From: Annulohypoxylon bovei var. microspora
Lineage: Eukaryota; Ascomycota; Sordariomycetes; Xylariales; Hypoxylaceae
NCBI GenBank assembly: GCA_022836615.1
Contig: MU405227.1
Location: forward strand, 309,259 to 373,258
Direction: 5' to 3'
DNA length: 64,000 nucleotides
Made by a program: the position numbers and the translations under genes. Position 1 is the stretch's first letter. Each line of letters begins with the position of its first letter. The notes beneath the pieces are model-generated. The model saw only the letters and a program-made list of their open reading frames with translations. It ran no database searches and was not told where the DNA came from. Of this stretch, positions 36,974 through 47,035 are shown piece after piece.

Positions 36974-37899
36974 CTGGACCTCGATTGACCTGAGGGAGAT
37001 AGGGAAAATAACGGATAAGAATAGAAATATACTAGGTATCAATGCTGACATTCAAATCATGATTTTAAGGATATCAATATCCAATGGTAATCTACCAGGA
37101 CATCAGGACTCGAAATGGCGCGAAGACGACTTTGTAGGATTCAGATCCGAGGCGAAGTCACTGCATGTATGGCTCTAGCTTACGCGGGGCAGCGTGAAGG
37201 GGTAGAAGAACACACAAGCAGATCCTCAAGCCACCGTTACGTTCCCTAATTACGAAGTACTAGCTTCGATGAGGCCGTTAACGATGAAACGGCTGAGAGC
37301 GAAATATCGATGATTGGTGATTGGAGAGTTGTCATCACGGACATGAGTGTGGGGTAAAACGCGCCAATCTCAATTCATCCAGGAGGATTGGAAGTTTGTA
37401 TTACTTAAGCAAGATACGTACCCTAGTACCTTGAATACCCCTGAAAAGGATACCTATTCTTGTGTTACAATGATATCATAATGCTATAATAGAACTCCAA
37501 GTTACGAGTGCATCTTTTTAGAGGTGACAGACATTTTTCATTATACCTCCGATGTTGTCAACGCTCTAATAAAGCCACGCGCAACGGGAATGAAACCCTC
37601 AAACTCAAATACGCAATCGCAATGTTCAGCATGGCTACGATGGTACCTTGTCCATCTTGCAAGGGCTGGTATACAGCCAAAACTACGCAGCTCTTGCTAT
37701 TGAGACTCCACGAAGATGCATGACTTCAACGCCATCTATTATAAGATTATAAATCAACGATTGTTGAAACCCGTTCGATATCGGGGTTTAATCCCGAATC
37801 TTGTTCAGGCTTCCATGGTTGCCTATATATATACCCAAGTGTTTATACGTTTTCTTCCCAATTTATTCAATAATAATTCCTTAGAGAGCTTCGTATAAG
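36974..37899. other. Divergent promoter region of GH76 and NmrA-like genes
   Basis: About 0.9 kb between two head-to-head genes. A TATATATATACCC stretch at 37823-37835 lies about 70 bp before the NmrA-like start and is a plausible TATA box. No gene supported inside. Confidence 0.45.
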
Positions 37900-38958
37900 A
37901 TGTCGACTATCAAGAAGGTCGCGGTCTTTGGTGTAAGTGGTTGTATCCCGTAAAAATCGGAACTATGAAACCGTGCCCTCTTCTCGAAAATCGCACTGTA
38001 CATCTTGGCTAACCGGATACAGGCAGCGGGTAACTTTGGCACCCCGATCACTGCCGCCCTTGTGAGCGCAGGCTTTGAAGTGACCATCATCACTCGCATT
38101 GAATCTTCGTCAACTTTCCCCGATGGGATCCCGGTTATTAGAACGGAGTACACGGTCGAGAAGTTGACCACGGCACTGTCAGGCCAAGATGCAGCAATTT
38201 CTGTCATTGGCCCCGCCGGCATTCAAGTTCAGGTTGCTCTGATTGACGCTGCCGAAGCTGCGGGCATCAAGCGCTTCATCGTCGACGACTTCGGATGGGG
38301 CCCCGATTTCCGCAGCTTGCCCGAATTTCGGGATATCGGTGCTCGGAGGAGGGTCGCTTTTAACCATGCGAAAGACCTTTCTCAAGCTACTCCTAAGTTT
38401 ACTTACACCGGAGTTAGTATCGGTAATCCGATTGATTGGGTGAGATTTCCCCGGGCGGTGTAGCGTGGACGGGGAAATACTAATCGAGACTAAAAGGCAA
38501 TTAAACGTTTTCCCATAATGGGATTCGACGTCAAACAGCGCTCCGCGATTATTTACGACGAAGGTACAGAGGAATTTACCGGCACGACGCTCGAGGGCAT
38601 TGGACAGGCTATAGTTGGCGTCTTGAAGCATCCGGATGAGACTGCAAACCGATTTGTAAAGGCGCGGTCAATTCAAACAAGCCAGAATCAACTTCTAGGC
38701 GCCTTTCAACGGGCTACAGAGCAACCATGGGAGGTAAAGCGTGGCGTTGTGAACGATCTCCTTGAAAGTGGAAGAAGGAAGCACCAATCCGGAATTGGCG
38801 GCTGGGTTCTAGAGCTTCTAGTATATCAGCTTTTTGGACCGGGAGAGCCGCGATGCATCGTAGCATCGAAAGAAGACTCAGACGCAGATCTCCTCGAGAT
38901 GAAGGAAGAATCTCCTGATGATATCGCTCGGAAAGTTATGGACTCTGTTACGAGTTGA
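37900..38958 (+). CDS. NmrA-like / isoflavone-reductase-family NAD(P)-binding protein
   Basis: Atypical short-chain dehydrogenase with a Rossmann fold; family members are NADPH-dependent reductases of phenolic compounds or NmrA-type redox sensors. Three exons: 37900-37932 (33 nt), 38023-38439, 38497-38958; introns of 90 and 57 bp with CTAACC and ACTAATC branch sites; 303 aa. The nucleotide-binding GxxGxxG is split by the first intron and reads 'VFGAAGNFG' after joining. 'ISVIGPAGIQVQVALIDAAE' and 'RFIVDDFGWGPD' follow the usual pattern of the reductase subgroup. The pyruvate-decarboxylase-like gene starts 613 bp downstream on the same strand, so both could serve one aromatic or 2-oxo-acid route, an inference from position only. 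Confidence 0.88.
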
Positions 38959-39571
38959 GTATCGTTCTACTAAGAGATATCTCCACCGCTATAAATCAGA
39001 TTAACGAAAAAAATCATACGCCGCCTCTCCTTTTCGCAAATGCGGATGTAGTCGAGTGGAAAGGCTTGTCCCTTGCATCGCGGTTGCTATCTACCGCTCG
39101 CATATAGTCTAAAGATATCGTATCTAAGACATTTGAAGGCCGCAGTTGGAGACCCACGACTTTCAAAGCTGAACTAGTAGTCCCAATTCCCCACCTTGGA
39201 TTTACAACCAGGGTTCATGAACATAACGCACGATTCCTGGATAGGGGATGAAACTAGGAATATGTTCTTGTGTCGTAAATCATGGCAAATTTTGGTAGAA
39301 CATAATTTCGCTCCAATGGAAGATAGATTGGTAAATCAATACAATCCGGAGTGCTCGGCACTAGGATATGGGGCGAAGCCGGACCGATCGTAGCGCTCGT
39401 ATCAGCGAAGCGATCGGAGTGGTTGGAGAAATCGGAATGATTGGCGAGACCCCTCCAAGAAAGGGGTATCAATGAAGGCCGCTAGTCGACTATAAAGAGC
39501 CAGCTGTCCTATCTAGTCTGTTAAACCCCAAATCGATACATCAAAACTTCATTGTAACCTGAGAATACGCA
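38959..39571. other. Intergenic between NmrA-like and PDC-like genes
   Basis: A stem-forming stretch at about 39042-39105 (ATGCG...GTAG pairing with CTAC...CGCAT) includes a tRNA A-box-like TAGTCGAGTGG but no T arm. The last 60 bp are the PDC-like gene leader. No gene supported. Confidence 0.4.
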
Positions 39572-41287
39572 ATGTCGACCCCACTCAAGCTTGCAGAGTA
39601 CCTCTTCACCCGTCTCAAGCAGCTAGGGATTGGGTCAATCCACGGCGTGCCCGGTGACTACAATCTCACTTTACTGGACTATGTCGAGCCGGCGGGATTG
39701 CGCTGGGTTGGTAACGCTAATGAGCTGAACGCCGGATACGCCGCGGATGGATATGCTCGAATCAAGGGGATAGGGGCTCTCGTCACCACGTTTGGAGTTG
39801 GCGAATTGTCTGCTATCAATGCCATTGCCGGTGCATATGCCGAGCGGGCAGCCGTCGTGCACATTGTGGGAACACCGGCACGAGAGTCTCAAGACTCGCG
39901 GCTTTTGATACACCATACTTTTAATGACGGAGAATACCGGCGCTTCGCTCAAATGCATTCACATGTCACAGTAGCTCAGGCGAACCTTAGAGATCCTCGA
40001 ACGGCTCCCGCTCAAATTGACTATGTGTTGCAACAGTGTCTCTTGCATAGTCGGCCGGTTTACATCGAGGTTCCCGTTGATCTTGTTGCAGCGCCGGTCT
40101 CGACAGAACAACTTCAAGTCGATATCTGTGTTCTCAACACCGAACCAAATGCATATCATGGTTCTGTGGTAGACAAGGTCCTCGACAAGATATACGCAGC
40201 TAAACAGCCGATTATCTTTGTTGATGGCGAGAGCAGAGCGCTTGGTATCGTCGACGATGTGGAAAAACTCATTTCGAGTACCAAATGGCCAACTTGGTCG
40301 TCTGGGTTTGGGAAAGGCCTATTGGACGAAACATTGCCAAACTTCCATGGAATCTATCAGGGAAACTTCGCCGACCCGAAAGTTCGGCGTTTCGTCAACG
40401 ATTCGGATCTTGTGCTGTGTTTTGGACCTCACTTCAGCTCGACCAACAGCTTCGCCTATTCCAGCATAACGAAAACACAAACTACTGTCCTTTTTACAGA
40501 CACCGAAATCCAAATGGATGGCCAGGTCTTTCGGGATATCCCAGCGAAATTAGCAGTTTCTCAACTATCCCTAAAGTTAGACTCATCAAGGATAAAATCG
40601 TACGCGGCATATCCGGATCTTCCGCGAGACTACTCAGAGAGCCTCTCCAATGTCTCGAAAGATCAGCCTATCACACAGGACCGGCTTTGGCGTATTCTCT
40701 CCCCTATCATACGACCAGGCGATATTGTACTTGGTGAAACCGGTACCTCGGGGTACGGTTGTCGAGAAATGCCCCTCCCACGTCACGCGCGTCTGTTCAC
40801 TCCCGTGACATGGCTGTCCATAGGGTACATGCTCGGTGCAGCACAGGGCGCTGCTCTAGCTCAACGTGAACTCATCGAATCATCTAACTACCATGGCATT
40901 ACGAATGCACGCACGCTCCTATTCATTGGGGACGGCAGCTTCCAAATGACTGTCCAAGAACTAGGAACGATCATCCACAATAATCTTGATGTCGTGCTAT
41001 TCCTTATCAACAACGAAGGATATACCATCGAGCGCTGCATTCACGGATTGAAAGCTAGATATAATGACGTCGCGTCTTGGCGATATCTGCAAGCGCCCAG
41101 CTTCTTTGGTGCGAGTGAAGACACATATACGGCCTCTGCAAAGACATGGGGAGATTTGGAGAAGATTTTGGGTAGCGGGGAGCTGGATAGAACTAAAGGA
41201 CTCAAGATGGTGGAGATATTCATGGACCGCGAAGATCTACCAGCCGGGCCACTACAATATTTACTTCAACAGCAGCTGAGCAGATAG
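39572..41287 (+). CDS. Pyruvate decarboxylase-like thiamine-diphosphate enzyme
   Basis: Non-oxidative decarboxylase of 2-oxo acids to aldehydes; by family it could use pyruvate, phenylpyruvate or indolepyruvate. Single exon, 571 aa, a full-length PDC (usual 560-610). Visible catalytic features: 'HGVPGDYN' at 24-31, Glu51 in 'NANELNAGYAADGYAR' (activates thiamine), the His114-His115 pair in 'HHTFNDG', and the ThDP/Mg site starting 'GDGSFQMTVQELG' near residue 453 with 'NNEGYTIE' near 480. The active-site residues of PDC are all intact. Sequence is diverged from a housekeeping PDC (for example 'SIHGVPG' instead of the usual 'FGVPGD' lead), so a second, accessory decarboxylase is likely. Cytosolic. 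Confidence 0.93.
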   Translation: MSTPLKLAEYLFTRLKQLGIGSIHGVPGDYNLTLLDYVEPAGLRWVGNANELNAGYAADGYARIKGIGALVTTFGVGELSAINAIAGAYAERAAVVHIVGTPARESQDSRLLIHHTFNDGEYRRFAQMHSHVTVAQANLRDPRTAPAQIDYVLQQCLLHSRPVYIEVPVDLVAAPVSTEQLQVDICVLNTEPNAYHGSVVDKVLDKIYAAKQPIIFVDGESRALGIVDDVEKLISSTKWPTWSSGFGKGLLDETLPNFHGIYQGNFADPKVRRFVNDSDLVLCFGPHFSSTNSFAYSSITKTQTTVLFTDTEIQMDGQVFRDIPAKLAVSQLSLKLDSSRIKSYAAYPDLPRDYSESLSNVSKDQPITQDRLWRILSPIIRPGDIVLGETGTSGYGCREMPLPRHARLFTPVTWLSIGYMLGAAQGAALAQRELIESSNYHGITNARTLLFIGDGSFQMTVQELGTIIHNNLDVVLFLINNEGYTIERCIHGLKARYNDVASWRYLQAPSFFGASEDTYTASAKTWGDLEKILGSGELDRTKGLKMVEIFMDREDLPAGPLQYLLQQQLSR

Positions 41288-41407
41288 GTCAATAGATAAC
41301 ATTTCATACCTTGTTAGATTGCTTCAAAATCAGGGCTCTTACAAGTACGGGTTCTAGCTATTCGCGCCCCCATTTTCCTTCACTTTCATCACATATCGCG
41401 CGTTATT

Positions 41408-43153
41408 TCATAGCCTTCTCCCTAGGATAGGTTGCCGCTCTGCCTCAGACGAAAATAGAGGAGTATTTCCAAGTGAAGAACCAATACGGTAACGATCCAG
41501 TCCAACTTGGAAATTGCCACTGGTAGCCCGTCTCAGATGCACACTTAAGTTACCAAGGGGTATGCAGAGCCCGTGGACCACCTTTGACTCATCAGCTTTA
41601 AAGTCCCGATAATAACTGAAAGGGTATGAGACTAACCACACTGCAAATCATCAGGAACCAAACGATAACCCTTACGTCCTCACGAAGAAACTTGACGTCC
41701 TCCCGAAACTCGTCTCCATCACCTATCTTAAGACCATTGACAAATTCCATTGTGATGTAAAGATAGAACATTGCCGAACAGCCTATGGGACCGAAGAATC
41801 CCATAAAGGCAGCATCCTTCTTGCTTCTAGTCTGCGGGAGAAGCGACCGGAAAGCAAATATGTAAGGAAGGCGGCGGAAGAGAAGAATAAGGGCACCTAA
41901 TACGATCAGGTGGAAGAATGAGATGGTATCATTCTCCAAGAATAAGTTCCACGGGCAGGCAACCCCATACCACATGAAAATGGCTACGTTAAGGAGGGTG
42001 TCGATTGTGGGCTGCAGTAAGCTATTCATGGATTAGTAATGGTAGCCAGAGCTAAACCAGTGTACGGAAACGCAGGGGTGAAATACTATGAAAAATGTCA
42101 GTAATTATACGAAGAGCAGGGCAAGAAAGAGAACTGATCATCACCTCATCCTGGGTTTTCAGCCTAAACCAATCGTCCCATGTGAAGACGTTACCGGCAA
42201 CGAAACAGGCCAAGATATCGTCGCTGCCGATGAGACCACAAGTCCCAAGAATAAATAACGACAAAGGGATGGCAAAGACCATCGAATATTCGTGATCGAT
42301 AAACCCACGATCATCGCAGAAGCGGAGCAGTCGTTTCGCGACCCAACCGACAATCGCGCCGTACACGATACTAAGAAGGACAACGTAGCCACACGTCTCA
42401 CTGAGAAAAAGCCCCATCGCAAGCCCGGCGCCTCCAGGTTCGGCGACTTCTCCCCCATTACCAGTATATTTTATGAGAAACAGCGCGAAGAACAAGAACG
42501 GATAACCAAGCCCGTCATTTAACCCGGACTCCGCGATCACGATCTTCTGAAGGTCCTTGCTGATGTTCAAATCTGCAAATCCCCCTTTCACAATAACGCT
42601 AGAGAGCACCGGATCGGTCGGCGTGACACAGGCGCCGATAGCAAGAGCATGTAGGAAAGGTAACCTAGGAATCATCATCCAAATGATGAAGCTTGTTGTC
42701 GCCCACATAAGGGTCATGATGGGCCCGAGAAGTAGTGCGATTGACCTCCATTCTTTCACTAGATAACGACTCGGTAATTGAATACCAGCGATGACAAGCT
42801 GGATCCCCAGAACCAGACGGGTGAAATTGAGAGTAGCACTGGTCAAGTTGATGCGGGAGCCTGCGTACTCTAGGGGATCAATCAGATTGGCGGCATAAGG
42901 AGAAAAAGCTGCGCCTGCTAAAAGGGAGATTACTGCGCATCACCATTTAGTACATCCCAAATAGAAAATATACTTAGCCACGACTTTGTATATCTGGAAT
43001 TCGCTGCTTAACGGTGTTTGGTGAAAGACACTTACAGGCCTCAGAAATATAGAGACTTTCTTTCACCAAATACGAGACCAACCCGAATAAAGACAACCAG
43101 CCGCCCAAAAGAGAGAGCACGATATTGAAGTGCGAAACTTCGAGTGCAGGCAT
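41408..43153 (-). CDS. Na+/H+ antiporter, Nha1/Sod2 type
   Basis: Plasma-membrane cation/proton antiporter that exports Na+ (and often K+) in exchange for H+. Four exons: 43153-43036, 42932-42145, 42011-41637, 41581-41408; 484 aa. Landmarks: 'YAANLIDPLEYAGSR', 'ACVTPTDPVLSSVIVKGGFA' and the ion-binding 'AESGLNDGLGYPFLF' with the paired Asn-Asp, then 'GNVFTWDDWFR' and 'SVVVHGLCIPLGN'. About 11-12 helices. The junction of exons 2 and 3 is uncertain: GTGATG is a weak donor, and the phase-correct acceptor (CTGCAG at 42012) drops the usual Ser-Leu-Gln before 'PTID'. Fungal Nha1 proteins often carry a long regulatory C-tail; here only about 60 hydrophilic residues follow the last helix, so it is a short-tailed form. 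Confidence 0.87.
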
Positions 43154-43373
43154 ATTTAATCCCACTCTAACGTAGAAGCCCGCGACAACAAGTTCCAAGT
43201 TTTTTTAAATGATAGTTTGGCGCGAAGAAGTTGAAGTTCAAATACATAAATGTGTAAGAGGATGACGACAATACGTAACACAAGTATTAATAATAAGGTG
43301 GTGGTAGATTGACGATCCCCCTCCGCACACACTACCTAATCTGGTGCGATCGTAGCGTCTGACCCTAAAGAGG

Positions 43374-44374
43374 TTATCTTACCTTGTTGTAGCCTCTGAG
43401 GAAAGTCCCGCAGAGTTGCATAAACCGGCTTCGTTCCTCCCAGTGTGACATGTGACTGGCACCTGCGAGCGTGACCCATCTCACATTGGGAATAGTCCAA
43501 AACCACGGCTCGAAACACACGTCTCCTACCTCATCATGTCCTCCATTGATGAGTAACGTCGGCACCTGGATATTATGGCCACTTTTGAATCCCTCCCAGC
43601 CTTTGAAAGCGGTGCCCTCGATTATGAATTCTGATGGACCTTGCCTATGGTACAGAGTCAGTCTGATTGAATAAGTCCATCTATCCCAAATGAGTATACT
43701 TACATGGTGACGTATGAAGTAGGATCCTCCTTTAGATGTTGGAAAGCCGTAAATACCGGTTCGGGCATCGGGTCAATCCGACAAACGTGTTTCTTATTAA
43801 ACACCAAAGCCGCTTCTTGAAACTTGTCGCTTTCATGGTCGCCCTTTCTGTCGCACTCCTCGAGAGTATCGCGGATATCCTTCGGCAGACCAGCAAGTAG
43901 AGCCTTGCAGCCTTCCATATAGAGAGGGATGCTAGCCGGAGAGCTAACTAGCACCAGTTTCTTCAATCCCCGTGGCTGGCTCGAAGCATATGTGCTGCCC
44001 AACATGCCACCCCAGCTCTGACCGAGGACGTAGAACCCTTTCTCGCGAAGCTTCAAGTGGTCGACGAGATTGTCGAGCTCCTTCACAAACAAGTCGAACG
44101 TCCAAAATGAGTCGTCGCCCATCTTCTCTCGCAGGTGCGTTGACCTGGCGCATCCTATCTGGTCATAGAATATGATGGGGATTCCATGTTTCTCATGAAG
44201 GTCGATGAGGGGAGTCAGATACTCGTGACCACCTCCCGGACCGCCGTGCAGTGCTATTAGAGGTATGGATTCGGAGTCGAGGCTCCCGATAATCTTGTAC
44301 CATGTTTCACACGGCTTGCCAGCACCGGGTGCGTCGAAGGCGACCCTGCCTTCCGAAATGGTCTGCGCCGCCAT
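43374..44374 (-). CDS. Prolyl aminopeptidase-like alpha/beta hydrolase (S33)
   Basis: Serine hydrolase of the S33 family; relatives remove N-terminal Pro or hydrolyse L-amino acid amides. Two exons, 44374-43704 and 43644-43374, 59-bp intron in phase 2, 313 aa, the family's usual length. Oxyanion motif 'HGGPGGGHEY' (43-51), nucleophile Ser120 in 'GQSWGG', acid Asp in 'INGGHDEVGD' and catalytic His in 'GASHMSHWE' are all present, so it should be active. 'YDQIGCARS' is the conserved loop after the oxyanion motif. No signal peptide, hence cytosolic. It lies about 680 bp downstream of the UstYa-like gene on the same strand. Helping to trim a peptide product is possible but not shown by sequence. 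Confidence 0.92.
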
Positions 44375-45050
44375 CCCTAGTTGCGGTGAATTGACGATTG
44401 AAATGTTGCAGGATTTTCAATAAGATTTAAGGCGCTAGGGGAACTGGTAAGAATATTGAGGTGTTAGATGTGTGTGATAGTGGCGGCTGACAATCGGTAG
44501 TTGGTCAAGGTGGATGGGTGAGATGCGCAACTCCTCGCAAGCTTATTCTATTAAGACTCATATTGGATTCCCCTCTGTTGGTCGGCAGCCTCGATCGTGT
44601 TACACCTCATGCAGGAAGCCGTAGTGGAATTTCTCGCGCCGTCGCCATACACGCGTTTGTGCAACCCGATTATCAAGTACATGACCGCATGAGTCCTACG
44701 ATGGGGAGAAGGGCTACACAAGATGCGGGGAATCGGTGAAACAAGGGCGTTCCTTCTAGGGAGAAACCGGGTGGTACGCGCTGTATGTTATATGCACAGT
44801 GTCGTACAATCACACACCAACATTTTAGGTCTGCATATCTAGGTGCACGCCTCATGCCACTCATCTGGGTGAATTTTGCTCACCACATCGTATTCAACTA
44901 TCAATAGCGAAGAAGATGAAATAATATAGGAAACCGCCTTCGATGAAAATTCTTGGAATTCTTGAAGTTGAGCTAGACACATATGAGGGCACATAAACCA
45001 AATTTGTTAGCTTTCTTCGAGGAGCCGCTCCGTTATTCAATGCCTAACTC
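44375..45050. other. Intergenic, about 680 bp
   Basis: 5' flank of the S33 hydrolase and 3' flank of the UstYa-like gene. No gene or repeat seen. Confidence 0.45.
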
Positions 45051-46040
45051 TCAGTTGGCGTAAACTTTCCCGTGGTATGGGCCTGGCCTGAAAGAGTACT
45101 CTCCTGCTTTGAGAGTCCTTGGGCGCGCCCACTTGTCAAGACTTTCCCACTTCAGACAGGTAGTCGTGGATTGTCCGCTCAACTCCTTGTCGCCTAGCTC
45201 ATGAGCTCTATCTTGCCACTCCGCGGTATGAACCTCAGCATTCGCATGGCACATCAACGCTTGTCGGAGAGTGTCGATACAGTGATCTATGTGATGTTCA
45301 GTTTCGATACGGGAGGCGTTTGGGGTAAGGGGGTGGGGCACTTGGCATCTTACCTGAGTGTTCTCTGCTGAAAACCTCCTGGCGGCTGTAGTTCCCGTAC
45401 TGTTCTTTGTAATAGTCCCAATGTATCGCTATGCGCATGTTGTTGAGGCAGTGGAGGTGATGATACGCCCCTATCACTCCGAGATAGTCGCCGCCATTGA
45501 GCTGGACACGGTTCGTTGTGTTCAAGCCAAGGAAATCTACCTCGTCACTTGTGATCCTTATATTAAGTGCTTGAGACTTGTTTAGAAATGCGTTTTAGGT
45601 GTAGGTTGGAAGGGATCTAACCGTATAGCATATCGCCCCAGAGTGCGTCAACTTCATCAGAAGGCCCCTGATTCCATGGATGTTGAAGGGGATACCAGCC
45701 TTGTCTCTCTTCAAACTCCAGGAGGTCTCTTGGTAGCGCTATTGCTCCTGTGAGCTTGGTGAGGATGGGATGCTAGGTTGGTATACATACTGAAACGGTC
45801 ACGCATTGGCTGAAAAGCCTCCTTCGACAATGGATGAATAGAGCCGGTTACAACAATGACCGTTAATAGAATGGCAATATATACTAGCAAGGAGAATGTT
45901 AAAAGTAAAGCTAGTTTCGCCCATAGTCGAATAGGGGTTGGAGCATTGCAGCAATAGCACGTTACGATAGAGCTCTTGATATCGCTCTCAGAGCTTCGAT
46001 CAAGTAGAGGTGCTTGAGATTCCTCACTATCTTTTTCCAT
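45051..46040 (-). CDS. UstYa-like (DUF3328) oxidase
   Basis: Family members are membrane-anchored, probably copper-dependent oxidases that cyclise ribosomal peptides (ustiloxin, phomopsin, asperipin types) or chlorinate/hydroxylate peptide products. Four exons: 46040-45791, 45747-45622, 45569-45354, 45286-45051; introns of 43, 52 and 67 bp, all leaving phase 1; 275 aa. One transmembrane helix at about 41-64 follows a polar N-terminus with 'CYCC'. Both family HXXHC motifs are present: His162-Cys166 in 'YHHLHCLN' and His196-Cys200, which is created exactly by the third splice junction ('EHS'+'DHCIDTLRQ'). Typical context 'GWYPLQHPW' and 'EVDALWGDMLY' precedes them. The catalytic parts are intact. 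It is head-to-head with a tiny secreted-peptide gene 762 bp away, the basis for proposing a RiPP pair. Confidence 0.93.
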
Positions 46041-46801
46041 ATCTTAATTCAACTTAGAGGAGAAGACGGTTTCTATTAGTTTGCACTGATTGAGAGTACT
46101 AGTATCGAGATGATTGAACGTGAAGGAAAATTGAGATGGAGTAAGCCATGCCGTTAGTTGTCAACCTCTATCCTCCCTACCTATGTGATTATGATATAAA
46201 ATTCGCACGGGGAGATATTGTGACCTGTAGAATCAGGCTATCAAGTGACATCCAATCCTACTAGGACCCATGGCACATTTACTGCGGCGTCTTACCAACC
46301 TTATCGATGCAGCACCGCAATAAGCAGCCTCTTTTTGGCTCAGTATCAAAAGCAAAAACAGCGACAATATTGCCTCAATAGCTCCGATTAAGGTGGTGGT
46401 ACAGCAGCATTATCTAGGACTTCAAGAAAATCATGATTGATTTGTTCCCATTCACCGAATCTCCAATAGAATCAGAGATCACCTGTGATACGAATCTGAC
46501 AAGAACCTCAGAAATCTAAGTAAGGCTAGATAATTACGGTGAAGGTACGTAGTTATCTTTGATGTGATGAGAGGCGCAAGCATGAGGATTAAAGCGTCGA
46601 CGCACTATCGAAACCCATTGGTCACATTTGTACAGGTAAACGTCGTCAAAATCATTCGATTTCGGTATAAAGAGGCAGATATATAACACCGCTGATATAA
46701 AAACAACACTTGATGCTTCACCACCTTCAGTTTGACACCTAAGTCTCAGGTCAGGCCTTCAACACTTTCTACCATCTAAAAACAAGCCATATAAAAGCAA
46801 C
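46041..46801. promoter_or_regulatory. Shared divergent promoter of the UstYa-like and small-peptide genes
   Basis: 761 bp between the two start codons. A GGTATAAAG box at about 46662-46670 and TATATAAC/GATATAAAAAC at about 46679-46702 lie 100-140 bp before the small-peptide start and are plausible TATA elements. A shared region would let the two genes be co-induced. Confidence 0.5.
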
Positions 46802-47035
46802 ATGCTTTGCAAGTCACTTTACTTAGCCATATTTGGCTTGAGCGTTGTAGTCTCATCAATGCCTTTAGGTAAGTATTCTTGATCATTTAACATACCTATC
46901 AAGATGTCGTACAGTTGCTTACTGTCTCTAGGAAACTCTGATGCACGCGGCTTAGAATCTGGAGAAACTCTGGACAGCCGCCAGTACGAGATCATTATCA
47001 ATGAAACCGATGTGGTAGATGAAGACGAGGAATAA
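46802..47035 (+). CDS. Small secreted acidic peptide, candidate single-core RiPP precursor
   Basis: Two exons, 46802-46868 and 46932-47035; 63-bp intron with GTAAGT and CTCTAG, phase 1; 56 aa. Too short for ordinary gene finding. Residues 1-21 are a clear signal peptide (Lys-containing start, hydrophobic 'LAIFGLSVVV', then Ser-Ser-Met-Pro). A polar spacer with Gly and Glu follows, then 'SRQYEIIIN' (38-46) and a strongly acidic end (47-56, seven Asp/Glu of ten). UstYa-type enzymes act on precursors with a signal peptide and Tyr-first hydrophobic cores, and this peptide has one such block, Tyr41-Glu-Ile-Ile-Ile-Asn46. Unlike known dikaritin precursors it has no repeats and no Lys-Arg sites. The alternative is an unrelated small secreted protein. 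The gene is well supported by splicing and signal peptide; the RiPP role is inference. Confidence 0.68.

Noticed and set aside
39042..39105. tRNA-like stretch with A-box-like TAGTCGAGTGG
   Set aside because: There is no T arm or B box, and the pairing found is a simple imperfect hairpin.
42012..42144. A tiny extra exon (28 nt or less) in the Na+/H+ antiporter gene
   Set aside because: It would need two short introns and inserts residues not typical of the family; the single-intron model keeps phase with fewer assumptions, though the junction stays uncertain.
46819..47001. Minus-strand frame of 60 codons over the small peptide gene
   Set aside because: The plus strand has an ATG, signal peptide, canonical intron and in-frame stop; the minus frame has none of these.
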